Source of the DNA: Tannerella sp.
Lineage (GTDB): Bacteria > Bacteroidota > Bacteroidia > Bacteroidales > Tannerellaceae
DNA: 39,744 bases
Direction: 5' to 3'
Assembly (NCBI GenBank): GCA_031270465.1
Contig: JAISXP010000023.1
Coordinates: 1 to 39,744, forward strand
The position numbers were made by a program, and so were the translations under genes. The notes under the pieces were generated by a model. It saw only the letters and a program-made list of their open reading frames with translations, did no database searches and was not told the origin of the DNA. Numbering within the stretch: the stretch's first letter is position 1; each line of letters begins with the position of its first letter. This document shows, piece after piece, positions 1 to 8,117 of the stretch.

Positions 1-597
1 GTGGATGCGAAGCGCGTAGCCGTTACCGGGCATTCGCGCTACGGCAAGGCAACCCTCGTGGCAATGGCTTACGACACGCGCATTGCTACTGCATTCCCCA
101 GTTCGTCGGGAGCGATGGGCGTAGCGCAAAGCCGCAGGCACCTGGGCGAAGACCTCGAAAACTGTGTTGACGCTTCGGAATACCACTGGTTAGCCGGCAA
201 CGCCATGCGCTATGCCGGCGTGGACGAAAGCAGCACGGACGGCTACCTGCCCCGCAAAGTCCTTCACATGCCGGTGGACGCCGAATCGCTGGTAGCGCTC
301 TGTGCGCCGCGTCCCATCTTCATTGGCGGCGGCATTAGCGAACAGGGCGAAGCATGGACTGACCCCCAGGGGCAATATCTCACTGCCGTTGCCGCAAGCC
401 CGGTGTACGAATTACTCGGCAAGCAGGGTATAGTGATGACCGACGTAATGGATTTTAACGGGAAGAAAATACCCATGCCCGTAACCGACAAAGCCTACCT
501 TTCGGGCGACATCGGCTACCGCCGGCATCACGGCGGGCACGAAGCAGGACCGAACTACCCGGCATTTATGGAATTTATTTTGAAATATTGGAAGTAA
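1..597 (+). CDS. CE15-like glucuronoyl esterase family alpha/beta hydrolase, C-terminal part
   Basis: This is the C-terminal 198 residues of an alpha/beta hydrolase; the start lies outside the window. The nucleophile elbow GHSRYGK (Ser at residue 12 of the fragment) matches the G-x-S-R-x-G-K elbow of carbohydrate esterase family 15 and related Bacteroidota esterases. The end carries a His-rich RRHHGGHE segment suited to the catalytic histidine. CE15 enzymes cleave ester bonds between glucuronic acid of xylan and lignin alcohols. The gene is followed 2 bases later by an acetylesterase gene and then by a symporter, GH10 and GH43, so a role in debranching xylan fits. It could be another esterase of the same superfamily, since the N-terminal half and any signal peptide cannot be seen. 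Confidence 0.75.
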   Translation: MDAKRVAVTGHSRYGKATLVAMAYDTRIATAFPSSSGAMGVAQSRRHLGEDLENCVDASEYHWLAGNAMRYAGVDESSTDGYLPRKVLHMPVDAESLVALCAPRPIFIGGGISEQGEAWTDPQGQYLTAVAASPVYELLGKQGIVMTDVMDFNGKKIPMPVTDKAYLSGDIGYRRHHGGHEAGPNYPAFMEFILKYWK

Positions 598-599
598 AT

Positions 600-2525
600 A
601 TGAAAAGAACAATTCTACTATCCGTTTTAATCCTTTTCGGATTATCGTTGCAGGCAGCCGTGCGCTTGCCCAAACTCATCGGCGACGGCATGGTGCTGCA
701 ACGCGACGCAAAACTCAAAATCTGGGGCTGGGCTGACCCGAACGAAACCGTCCGCGTAACCTTCAACAAAAAATCGTACGCAGCCACAACCGGTGCCGAC
801 GGCAACTGGGAAGTGTCGCTGCCGGCGCAAAAAGCCGGCGGACCCTACGCCATGCGGATTAACGACATCACGCTGAACGACGTTTATGTGGGCGACGTGT
901 GGGTCTGCTCCGGGCAGTCGAACATGGAAACGTACATCAGCCGCGTACTGGACTTGTATGCCGACGAAGTTGCTACCGCCAATAATCCGCATATCCGTTT
1001 TATTATCCAGCCGCACGGGTACGTTCCCGAAGGACCGCAACAGGAAATTACCGGCGGGGAATGGAAAGCCGTAACGCCCGAAAACATACTGCCCCTCTCG
1101 GCGGTAGCTTATTTCTTTGCGCAGGAATTATACGACCGCTACAAAGTTCCTGTGGGGTTAATTCAGGCGGCAGTGGGCGGCTCGGCAATAGAGTCGTGGC
1201 TGAGCGAAGAGGCTTTGCAACGCTATCCGAAATACGTGCACGACATAAAACAGCAGATAGAACAGAACCGCGCCGCCGAAGCCGGAAGGACAGAAGATCG
1301 TGCTCCGGCAGGGGGCGAGTTCCGACGTCCGACGGCGCAGGACGAAGGCGCGGGCAAATGGCACCTGCCGGACGCGGACGTTGCGGACTGGAAGCCGATA
1401 GACCTGCCCGGCTACTGGGCTGATAAGGGATTGGGCGCTGTCAACGGCGTACTCTGGTTTCGCAAAACCGTTAACGTGCCCGCCGAACTGGCATCGCAGG
1501 AAGCCACGCTCCGGCTCGGCAACATTACAAATTCCGATTCGGCGTGGATCAACGGTGCATTTGTAGGAAACACCACGTATCAATACCCGCCGCGCATTTA
1601 CAAAGTGCCGGCAGGCGTGCTGAAAGCAGGTAACAATGTCGTCAGCGTCCGCGTGGAAAACGCCTACGGACGCGGCGGCTTTGTGGAAGATAAACCGTTT
1701 AAACTGATTATCGGAAAAGAAACCATAGAACTGGCAGGCAAATGGAAATACCGTATCGGCAGGCTCAACGAGTCTTTTCCGCCGATGCCGGCCGGTGGGA
1801 TGTCCATGTCGATGCCGACCCGGCCGGTGGGGATGTATAATGCCATGATTGCGCCGCTCATCAAATTTGCCGTCAAAGGGGCGCTGTGGTATCAGGGCGA
1901 ATCGAACACGGGGCGGGAAAAGGAATACGCTTCGCTGTTTCCCGCGCTTGTCAACGACTGGCGGAGCAAGTGGAACAATCCCGATATGCCGTTCCTGTAC
2001 GTGCAGCTTCCGAACTTTATGACGCCCGACAGCTATCCGCCGCAAACGAGCGAATGGGCGTCGTTCCGCGAAGTGCAACGGCAAGCTCTGCCCATGCTTC
2101 CGAACATCGGCATGGCGGTTACGATTGACGTGGGCGAGTGGAACGACATTCATCCGCTTAACAAGAAAGATGTGGGACACCGGCTGGCTTTGCAGGCGCG
2201 CCGCATAGCCTACGGCGAGAAAAACATCGTTGCTTCCGGTCCCCTTTATAAAGAAGTGGCGGTGCGGGGCGACAGTCTGGTGGTGTCGTTCACGGAAACA
2301 GGCAGCGGACTGGCTACCGGCGAGCCTTTGCGCGGGTTTGCCATTTCCGCCGACGGCAGATATTTTGTCTGGGCGAATGCCAAAGTGGAAGGCAACACGG
2401 TAGTCGTGTGGAATGACTTTGTGAAGAAACCGACAGTCGTGCGCTATGCCTGGGGCAACAATCCGGTCAATGCCAATTTGAGGAACAGGGAGGGATTGCC
2501 CGCATCACCGTTCAGCACTGAATAG
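600..2525 (+). CDS. Sialate O-acetylesterase-like (SASA domain) carbohydrate acetylesterase
   Basis: A 641-residue secreted esterase. The ATG at 600 gives a clear signal peptide (MKRTILLSVLILFGLSLQA); an in-frame TTG at 588 would only add four residues and overlap the upstream gene. The SGQSNM block near residue 104 holds the serine nucleophile of the SASA/SGNH fold. WYQGESN near residue 430 and DIHP near residue 516 supply the other conserved blocks, including the Asp-x-His pair. Between the first two lies a beta-sandwich insert (roughly residues 255-390), typical of Bacteroidota members of this family. These enzymes remove acetyl groups from sialic acids or from plant polysaccharides. Beside GH10 and GH43 genes, an acetylxylan substrate is more likely than sialic acid, but that is inference. 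Confidence 0.9.
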   Translation: MKRTILLSVLILFGLSLQAAVRLPKLIGDGMVLQRDAKLKIWGWADPNETVRVTFNKKSYAATTGADGNWEVSLPAQKAGGPYAMRINDITLNDVYVGDVWVCSGQSNMETYISRVLDLYADEVATANNPHIRFIIQPHGYVPEGPQQEITGGEWKAVTPENILPLSAVAYFFAQELYDRYKVPVGLIQAAVGGSAIESWLSEEALQRYPKYVHDIKQQIEQNRAAEAGRTEDRAPAGGEFRRPTAQDEGAGKWHLPDADVADWKPIDLPGYWADKGLGAVNGVLWFRKTVNVPAELASQEATLRLGNITNSDSAWINGAFVGNTTYQYPPRIYKVPAGVLKAGNNVVSVRVENAYGRGGFVEDKPFKLIIGKETIELAGKWKYRIGRLNESFPPMPAGGMSMSMPTRPVGMYNAMIAPLIKFAVKGALWYQGESNTGREKEYASLFPALVNDWRSKWNNPDMPFLYVQLPNFMTPDSYPPQTSEWASFREVQRQALPMLPNIGMAVTIDVGEWNDIHPLNKKDVGHRLALQARRIAYGEKNIVASGPLYKEVAVRGDSLVVSFTETGSGLATGEPLRGFAISADGRYFVWANAKVEGNTVVVWNDFVKKPTVVRYAWGNNPVNANLRNREGLPASPFSTE

Positions 2526-2528
2526 AAT

Positions 2529-3929
2529 ATGAAACCATCCAGCTTCCCGGAAGCCAAAGGCTTCTACAAACTCTCGTGGCTCGAGCGAATCGCATTCGGT
2601 TCGGGCGACATGGCGCAGAATTTCATCTACCAGACGGTGACGACCTATCTGCTGTTTTTCTACACCAATGTATACGGTCTGAATCCGGCGATTGCCGCCG
2701 CCATGTTTCTCGGCGTACGCATTATCGACGCCGTCTGGGATCCGATAGTCGGCGCCATTGTCGACATGCGCACCACCCGCTTCGGCAAGTACCGCGGCTG
2801 GCTGCTCATCATGGCTCTGCCGCTTACCGTACTGATGATTGCATGCTTCATTGTCCCCGATTTCGGCGAGACGGGGAAAATTGTGTATGCCTGCGCGACA
2901 TACGTAGCCCTCTCGATCGTATACACTGCGGTCAATGTGCCGTACGGCGCGCTCAACGCCGCCCTGACACGCGACCAGCACGAAGTAACCGTCCTCACCA
3001 CCACGCGCATGTGGCTTGTGAACGTGGCGCAGGTGGCCATCACCTACGGAGTGCCTGCTTTTGTGATAACCTTTGCCGGCACGATGGACTCGCCCGATGC
3101 TCGCGGCGGCTGGCTGCTGACCGTCATCATTTACGGCGTGGCCGGCCTCGGCGCGCTCCTCTTCTCGTTTGCCGGCGTCAAGGAGCGCGTAGTCATCTCG
3201 AAGGAAGAGCAGGCGAAGGTGAAGTTCTCCGACCTGTTTGCCGAAGTGGTGCGCAACAAACCTCTGCGCATTATCGCGTTCATGTTTATCACGGCATTCG
3301 CCATCATGGCCATCACCAACTCGGCGGCGACCTATTTCGTGAAATACAATCTCGGAAACGAAAATCTGGTAGGATACTACAACGTGATTTCCGCGCTGCC
3401 GGCGCTGATTATCCTGCCGTTCATGCCTCTGCTGCGCAGGAAACTCGGCAAGAAGGGACTGCTTTACCTTTCGCTGGCCATTTCGTTTGCAGGATTTGTG
3501 GGGCTGTTTGTTATTCCGACCGACCGGATAGCCTTGATTTTTATTTTTCAGTTTATACGTTCCGTCGGTTTCGGCGTGGTGGGGGCTTTTATCTGGTCGC
3601 TCATTCCCGAAGCCATCACCTATGGCGAATGGCAGACGGGCCGGCGCGTTTCGGGCATTGCCAATGCGCTGACAGGATTCTTTTTCAAATTCGGGCTGGC
3701 GCTCGGCGGATTTGTTCCGGGCATTGTGCTTTCGCTTACCGGCTTCAGGCCTGAACTCGGCGTGCAGGGCGACAGCGCGCTGTTTGGCATCAGGCTTCTG
3801 CTTGCGGCGTTGCCGGCGATGCTCGTACTGCTGCTGGCTTTCGTCGTTTCGCGCTATCATCTGACAGATGCGCAGCTTGTGGAATACGGGAAAGAGATTG
3901 AAGAGAAAAAACGGACAGTTAATCACTAA
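2529..3929 (+). CDS. GPH-family (MelB/XynP type) sugar:cation symporter
   Basis: A 466-residue inner-membrane transporter with about 12 hydrophobic helices. The first third carries the glycoside-pentoside-hexuronide family signature DPIVGAIVD followed by RFGKYRGW, and the N-terminus (SWLERIAFGSGDMAQN) is typical of MelB/XynP-like members. It starts 3 bases after the acetylesterase stop and precedes a GH10 xylanase by 18 bases, so it is almost certainly part of the same transcript. Family members import di- and oligosaccharides or glycosides with Na+ or H+. Xylo-oligosaccharides or xylosides are the likely cargo here, judged from the neighbours. The sequence alone does not fix the substrate. 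Confidence 0.92.
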   Translation: MKPSSFPEAKGFYKLSWLERIAFGSGDMAQNFIYQTVTTYLLFFYTNVYGLNPAIAAAMFLGVRIIDAVWDPIVGAIVDMRTTRFGKYRGWLLIMALPLTVLMIACFIVPDFGETGKIVYACATYVALSIVYTAVNVPYGALNAALTRDQHEVTVLTTTRMWLVNVAQVAITYGVPAFVITFAGTMDSPDARGGWLLTVIIYGVAGLGALLFSFAGVKERVVISKEEQAKVKFSDLFAEVVRNKPLRIIAFMFITAFAIMAITNSAATYFVKYNLGNENLVGYYNVISALPALIILPFMPLLRRKLGKKGLLYLSLAISFAGFVGLFVIPTDRIALIFIFQFIRSVGFGVVGAFIWSLIPEAITYGEWQTGRRVSGIANALTGFFFKFGLALGGFVPGIVLSLTGFRPELGVQGDSALFGIRLLLAALPAMLVLLLAFVVSRYHLTDAQLVEYGKEIEEKKRTVNH

Positions 3930-3947
3930 TTATAGATAATCGAAATT

Positions 3948-5075
3948 ATGAAATCTTATTTTTACAGTGTCATGACAGCCCTTCTGCTAACGGGCTGCGA
4001 ACCGTCTGCCCGTCTCGACGGCTTGTGCCTGAAGGATGCGCTGGGCGACAGGTTTCTCATCGGGACGGCGCTCTCGGTGAATCAGTTTACGGGAGTCGAT
4101 ACCCTGTCGGAGCGTGTGGCGCGCGAGCATTTTTCGGCCATCGTGCCGGAGAATTGCATGAAAAGCATGTACATGCAACCTCGCGAGGGGGAGTTCTTTT
4201 TTGACGATGCCGACCGGTTTGTGGCCTGGGGCGAAGCGAACGGCATGTGGATTACGGGGCATTGCCTCGTGTGGCATTCGCAGGCTCCACAGTGGCTTTG
4301 CGTGGATGACGAGGGTAATAACGTGTCGCCCGAAGTCCTTGCCGCAAGGCTGAAAAATCACATCACCGCGGTGATGACGCGCTATCGGGGACGCATCGGA
4401 GGCTGGGATGTGGTCAACGAAGCCATTCTCGACGACGGCTCGTGGCGCAAAAGCAAATTCTACGAAATACTGGGCGAGGAGTTCGTGCCGCTTGCTTTTC
4501 AGTTTGCACACGAAGCCGACCCCGATGCGGAACTTTACTACAACGACTATTCGATGTCTCTTGAAGGAAAGCGCCGCGCGGTGGTACAGCTTGTGAAAAA
4601 CCTGAAGGAGCGCGGACTGCGCATCGACGCCGTAGGCATGCAGGGACATGTCGGGATGGACTTGCCGACGGTCGGGGATTTTGAAAAGAGCGTGCTTGTC
4701 TTTGCCGGAACCGGTGTGAAGGTCATGATCACCGAACTGGATCTTACGGTATTGCCGTCACCCGATGCAGACGCGGGCGCTGCCGTGGAGTCGCGCTTCG
4801 ATTTCGTGGAGGAAATGAATCCGTATGCCGGCGGACTGCCCGACAGCGTGGCGGAAGCCTGGAACAGCCGCATGGCCGATTTCTTCCGTCTCTTCATCAG
4901 GCATCAGGACAAAATCTCGCGTGTGACGCTCTGGGGCGTCTGCGACGATGATTCGTGGCGCAACAACTGGCCGGTGCGCGGACGTACGGACTATGCCCTG
5001 CTCTTCGACAGGCAGGGAAAAGCCAAGCCGGCCGTACGCGAAATCATACGGATGGCCATCAACCCCGAAAAATAA
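3948..5075 (+). CDS. GH10 endo-1,4-beta-xylanase, predicted lipoprotein
   Basis: A 375-residue glycoside hydrolase family 10 enzyme that cuts internal beta-1,4 bonds of xylan with retention. WDVVNEA near residue 155 holds the acid/base glutamate, and MITELDLTV near residue 263 holds the nucleophile glutamate. [11 protein letters not shown] is the usual GH10 substrate-binding block. The N-terminus [20 protein letters not shown] ends in a lipobox with Cys17, so the protein is probably a lipoprotein on the cell surface or in the periplasm. There is no extra carbohydrate-binding module. It sits between the symporter and a GH43 gene (7-base gap). The catalytic domain looks complete. Confidence 0.95.
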   Translation: MKSYFYSVMTALLLTGCEPSARLDGLCLKDALGDRFLIGTALSVNQFTGVDTLSERVAREHFSAIVPENCMKSMYMQPREGEFFFDDADRFVAWGEANGMWITGHCLVWHSQAPQWLCVDDEGNNVSPEVLAARLKNHITAVMTRYRGRIGGWDVVNEAILDDGSWRKSKFYEILGEEFVPLAFQFAHEADPDAELYYNDYSMSLEGKRRAVVQLVKNLKERGLRIDAVGMQGHVGMDLPTVGDFEKSVLVFAGTGVKVMITELDLTVLPSPDADAGAAVESRFDFVEEMNPYAGGLPDSVAEAWNSRMADFFRLFIRHQDKISRVTLWGVCDDDSWRNNWPVRGRTDYALLFDRQGKAKPAVREIIRMAINPEK

Positions 5076-5082
5076 AAAAACA

Positions 5083-6048
5083 GTGAACAAGAAAAGATAC
5101 CTGATTCCGGACGACTACATGGCCGACCCCGCCGTGCACGTGTTCGAGGGAAAGCTGTTCATCTATCCCTCGCACGACCGCGAAAGCGGCATACCCGAAA
5201 ACGATCGCGGCGATCATTTTGACATGAACGACTATCACGTCTTCTCGATGGACGATATAGAGGGCGAAGTGACCGATCACGGCGTCGCCCTCCGCGTGTC
5301 CGACATCCCCTGGGCCGGCCGGCAGTTGTGGGACTGCGACGTGGCTTGCCGGGACGGGAAATATTACATGTATTTCCCGCTGAAGGACAGAGACGGCATT
5401 TTTCGCCTCGGCGTAGCTGTCGCCGCGTGCCCCGAAGGGCCTTTCGTCCCGCAGCCCGACCCCATCCGCGGCAGTTACAGCATCGACCCGGCCGTCTTCG
5501 AAGAAAACGGAAAGCATTACATGTACTTCGGCGGTATCTGGGGCGGTCAGCTGCAACGCTACCGCAACAACAGGGCGCTGGCAGAGGAACGCTTTCCGGC
5601 AGACGGCGAGCCTGCAATCTGTCCGAAAGTGGTACTGCTGAGCGACGACATGCTCGGATTCGCCGAAGAACCGCGCGACCTGGTTATCCTCGACGAAAAC
5701 GGACGCCCTCTCACACAGGGCGACACGAAACGGCGCTTTTTCGAAGCCTCCTGGATGCACCGCTACGGCGGACAGTACTACTTCTCCTATTCGACCGGCG
5801 ATACTCACCTGATTTGCTACGCCGTCGGCGACAACCCGTACGGCCCGTTCAGCTTCAAGGGCGTCATCCTGACTCCCGTAACGGGATGGACCACGCATCA
5901 CGCCATCGTCGAATACCGGGGAAAATGGTATCTCTTCCACCATGACTGCGTCCCCTCCGGAGGCAAAACATGGCTCCGCAGCTTGAAAGTAACGGAAATG
6001 GAATACCGCGGCGACGGAACCGTCAAAACCGTCGACGGAGGAAGATAG
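5083..6048 (+). CDS. GH43 family glycoside hydrolase (xylosidase/arabinofuranosidase type)
   Basis: A 321-residue five-bladed beta-propeller enzyme. The catalytic triad is visible: Asp in YMADPAVHVF (base), Asp in SIDPAVF (pKa modulator) and Glu in RFFEASWMHR (general acid). The reading frame is open upstream into the GH10 gene, but the catalytic base lies close to the N-terminus and no ATG sits between the stop at 5075 and that motif. The GTG at 5083 (VNKKRYLIPDDY) is therefore the best start. There is no signal peptide, which suggests a cytoplasmic enzyme acting on imported oligosaccharides. Beta-xylosidase or alpha-L-arabinofuranosidase activity is expected from the family and the GH10 neighbour. 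The exact specificity is not readable. Confidence 0.9.
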   Translation: MNKKRYLIPDDYMADPAVHVFEGKLFIYPSHDRESGIPENDRGDHFDMNDYHVFSMDDIEGEVTDHGVALRVSDIPWAGRQLWDCDVACRDGKYYMYFPLKDRDGIFRLGVAVAACPEGPFVPQPDPIRGSYSIDPAVFEENGKHYMYFGGIWGGQLQRYRNNRALAEERFPADGEPAICPKVVLLSDDMLGFAEEPRDLVILDENGRPLTQGDTKRRFFEASWMHRYGGQYYFSYSTGDTHLICYAVGDNPYGPFSFKGVILTPVTGWTTHHAIVEYRGKWYLFHHDCVPSGGKTWLRSLKVTEMEYRGDGTVKTVDGGR

Positions 6049-6055
6049 CGCCTTC

Positions 6056-6085
6056 GGGACGTCCCAAACTGAAAAGGGACGTCCC
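6056..6085. repeat. Two copies of the palindrome GGGACGTCCC, 20-bp period
   Basis: GGGACGTCCC at 6056-6065 and again at 6076-6085 are perfect 10-bp palindromes. The downstream parts of each 20-base unit (AAACTGAAAA and GAACTGAATA) are also near-identical. The pair lies just past the GH43 stop codon. A paired dimer-binding site or a transcription end element are both possible; there is no T-run after it. Confidence 0.8.
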
Positions 6086-6140
6086 GAACTGAATAAGCGC
6101 CGTCCATTGACACACGCGACGCTCCCGCCGTAAACCCTTG

Positions 6141-6196
6141 AATCTTTGAATCTCCGAATCTCTGAACTTTTGAATCTCCGAATCCCTGAACTTTTT
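6141..6196. repeat. 8-bp tandem repeat, consensus AATCTCTG, about seven units
   Basis: Starting at 6141 the units are AATCTTTG, AATCTCCG, AATCTCTG, AACTTTTG, AATCTCCG, AATCCCTG and AACTTTTT, in exact 8-base register. The array lies between the xylan cluster and the VWA signalling operon. Related 8-base units occur at 14946-14969 and in 13975-14040. Function is unknown; open reading frames across it on the minus strand only reflect the repeat. Confidence 0.85.
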
Positions 6197-6306
6197 TAAT
6201 TTTTTTTTGACCGTTGCGAGATAGATTTCGGCAGCCGGCAGACTCATATAGTAAAAGTTCATTCATTTTTCATTAATCGAATTATTCACATTTAAAATTT
6301 CAAGCT

Positions 6307-7164
6307 ATGGCAAATTATTCAAAACAGTGGAGTTCGGCCAATCCCGGCCGGTTAATTATTTTGATCGATCAGTCTGGATCGATGTCCGAAACGTATTTCG
6401 ACGGCGAAAGCAAAGCCGTGTTTGCGGCCAAAGCCGTAAACAACGTGATTGAAACCGTTATCAACAGGAATTTTTCTTCGGAACTGCCGAAGGATCGCTG
6501 CCGCATTGCAGTCATCGGGTATGGCGACAATACACACCTGCTCTGCGAGGGTTCACTTTCCGAACTGTCAGCTTTGCCGGAAGGAACGGCAAAAGTCATT
6601 AAGAAAATCAATTCGGGCGACGGAACCGTCACCGAAGTGGAAATCCTCAAACCCTACTGGATCAAGCCGGTCAGTGCCGGCTGCACGAACATGGCCGGTG
6701 CATTTCTCGATGCCCAGATACTGATCGAAAAGTATATCGACGAACGGCCGGACGCCCCGGCGCCGGTCATCATTTCGATTTCGGACGGTCAGCCGAACAC
6801 CGGCGGCGGCTTCGACGAAGTTCGCAACATCGTGCAAAGCATCGCAGACATCACAACCGACGATGGCGCACCGCTCGTTTTCAATGCCCACATTGAAGCG
6901 AACGGTTTTAACTGCCGCTTCCCGGCAAGCAAAGATGATATTCCGCGAAGCGAACATGCCGGATTCATGTTTGACATCAGCAGCATCATCCCGCCTTCCT
7001 ACAGAAGCTCCGCAGAAAAAAACGACATCAAACTGAAGGAAAATGCGCGCGGATGTATGATCGGCACCGATGCCGAAGGGCTTATCGCGCTCATCGACAC
7101 CGGCTCGTCCAAAGCCCGCATAGAACTGCCCGCACACGAAGCGGAGAATGAATGCGCCGGATGA
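6307..7164 (+). CDS. VWA-domain protein (TerY-like), first gene of a VWA-PP2C-kinase operon
   Basis: A 285-residue protein made almost entirely of one von Willebrand factor A domain. The metal-ion-dependent adhesion site is complete: DQSGS at residues 21-25, Thr127 in GCTNMAGA and Asp160 in ISISDGQPN. There is no signal peptide or membrane segment, so it is cytoplasmic. TerY-type VWA proteins are known to be encoded with a PP2C phosphatase and a Ser/Thr kinase (the TerY-P triad), and the next two genes here are exactly those. It probably acts as a metal-dependent scaffold for or target of the kinase/phosphatase pair, which is inference. The stop overlaps the next start (ATGA at 7161). Confidence 0.88.
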   Translation: MANYSKQWSSANPGRLIILIDQSGSMSETYFDGESKAVFAAKAVNNVIETVINRNFSSELPKDRCRIAVIGYGDNTHLLCEGSLSELSALPEGTAKVIKKINSGDGTVTEVEILKPYWIKPVSAGCTNMAGAFLDAQILIEKYIDERPDAPAPVIISISDGQPNTGGGFDEVRNIVQSIADITTDDGAPLVFNAHIEANGFNCRFPASKDDIPRSEHAGFMFDISSIIPPSYRSSAEKNDIKLKENARGCMIGTDAEGLIALIDTGSSKARIELPAHEAENECAG

Positions 7165-8117
7165 AACGATTGTTTGACAGCGGCGACTGCGGACGCAACA
7201 GCTCGCAGTCGCCGGCTATCGACCGGAATATGACAAAAGTAAAATCATTCATGACGCACAGAAAGGCCGAGACTCCTGCCGACTGTCAGGATTCGCGCGC
7301 CATTCATCCCGGCAACCGCGCCATCGCCGTGGCCGACGGCGTGTCGCAGTCCATGTTCCCGAAAATATGGGCCGACATGCTGACGGAATCTTATGTGCAC
7401 GACAGGACGTTCAGCCTGGAAGACGGCGAGAAAATCGCCCGGCTGCGCGACGGATGGTGGAAGTTCTTCGCCGCCCGGCTAGAAAGCAAGAGGAAGGAAA
7501 ACAGCCCGATGCTGTGGCATTTCGAAAACAGCTTTGCCGAAGAAAAATCGGCTGCCGCTACCTTCGTCGGCATCCGCATGACCGGCGGAGGCATAAAATA
7601 CGAGGCGCTGGGCGACAGTTGCCTCATCGTGGTCAGACACGGCATGATTGAACAGCTAATCAGTTCCATGCCCGAAGGCGCCGGATTCGACAACTATCCG
7701 GACTATATCGACAGCCACCCGGCGGCAGGCATACGGGGAACGCTCCGTCGGGGAACGCTCGAAATGTCGCACGGCGACAAGCTGTTCCTGGCTACCGACG
7801 CCCTGTCGGCACGCTTCGACGAAGAACGCTCGAAGCCCGACAAAGGAAAATCGCTCGTCGAAGCAATCGATAAAATCGGAAGCGAAAAAGACTTCATCCT
7901 TTTTGTGGACAAGCTGCGCGACGAAGGAATGTCCGACGACGATACAACCCTCGTATGCGTTGAATGGGAAAACAGTCCCGGCTTCCAGGTTCTCAACGAA
8001 ACGCCTGCCGCAGCGCCCCGCCTGAAACGGCATCACGGTCGATACGAAAAAAAAGGCAGAAAAAAATCAATGGAAAAAAACATCGGAAAAAATGGCAGGA
8101 AAACTGGAAGATTATAA
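7161..8117 (+). CDS. PP2C-family serine/threonine protein phosphatase
   Basis: A 318-residue Mg/Mn-dependent phosphatase of the PP2C type. Visible motifs in order are QDSRAI near residue 43, VADGVSQS near residue 58 with the metal-binding Asp-Gly, AAATFVGI, YEALGDSCLIVV, LATDALSARF, and DDDTTLVCVEW near the C-terminus with the last metal ligand. A Lys-rich tail follows. The ATG at 7161 overlaps the VWA stop as ATGA; an ATG at 7152 would add three residues. Its end overlaps the kinase gene by 26 bases, so the three genes are translationally coupled. In such triads the phosphatase reverses phosphorylation by the neighbouring kinase. Its substrate is not known. Confidence 0.9.
   Translation: MKRLFDSGDCGRNSSQSPAIDRNMTKVKSFMTHRKAETPADCQDSRAIHPGNRAIAVADGVSQSMFPKIWADMLTESYVHDRTFSLEDGEKIARLRDGWWKFFAARLESKRKENSPMLWHFENSFAEEKSAAATFVGIRMTGGGIKYEALGDSCLIVVRHGMIEQLISSMPEGAGFDNYPDYIDSHPAAGIRGTLRRGTLEMSHGDKLFLATDALSARFDEERSKPDKGKSLVEAIDKIGSEKDFILFVDKLRDEGMSDDDTTLVCVEWENSPGFQVLNETPAAAPRLKRHHGRYEKKGRKKSMEKNIGKNGRKTGRL

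Noticed and set aside
1158..2180. Long minus-strand frame of 340 residues inside the acetylesterase gene
   Set aside because: It is a shadow of a well-supported SASA gene; the composition is rich in Arg, His and Val as expected for an antisense frame.
2505..3926. 473-residue minus-strand frame over the symporter
   Set aside because: Antisense shadow; the plus strand encodes a clear GPH symporter with conserved motifs, and the antisense product is a low-complexity charged sequence.
1..6048. A complete SusC/SusD polysaccharide utilisation locus
   Set aside because: No SusC- or SusD-like gene is present in the window at either carbohydrate cluster; such genes may lie outside.
6023..6266. Minus-strand frames with a repeating FRDSEIQ pattern
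   Set aside because: The pattern is only the translation of the 8-bp DNA repeat; no start context or homology.
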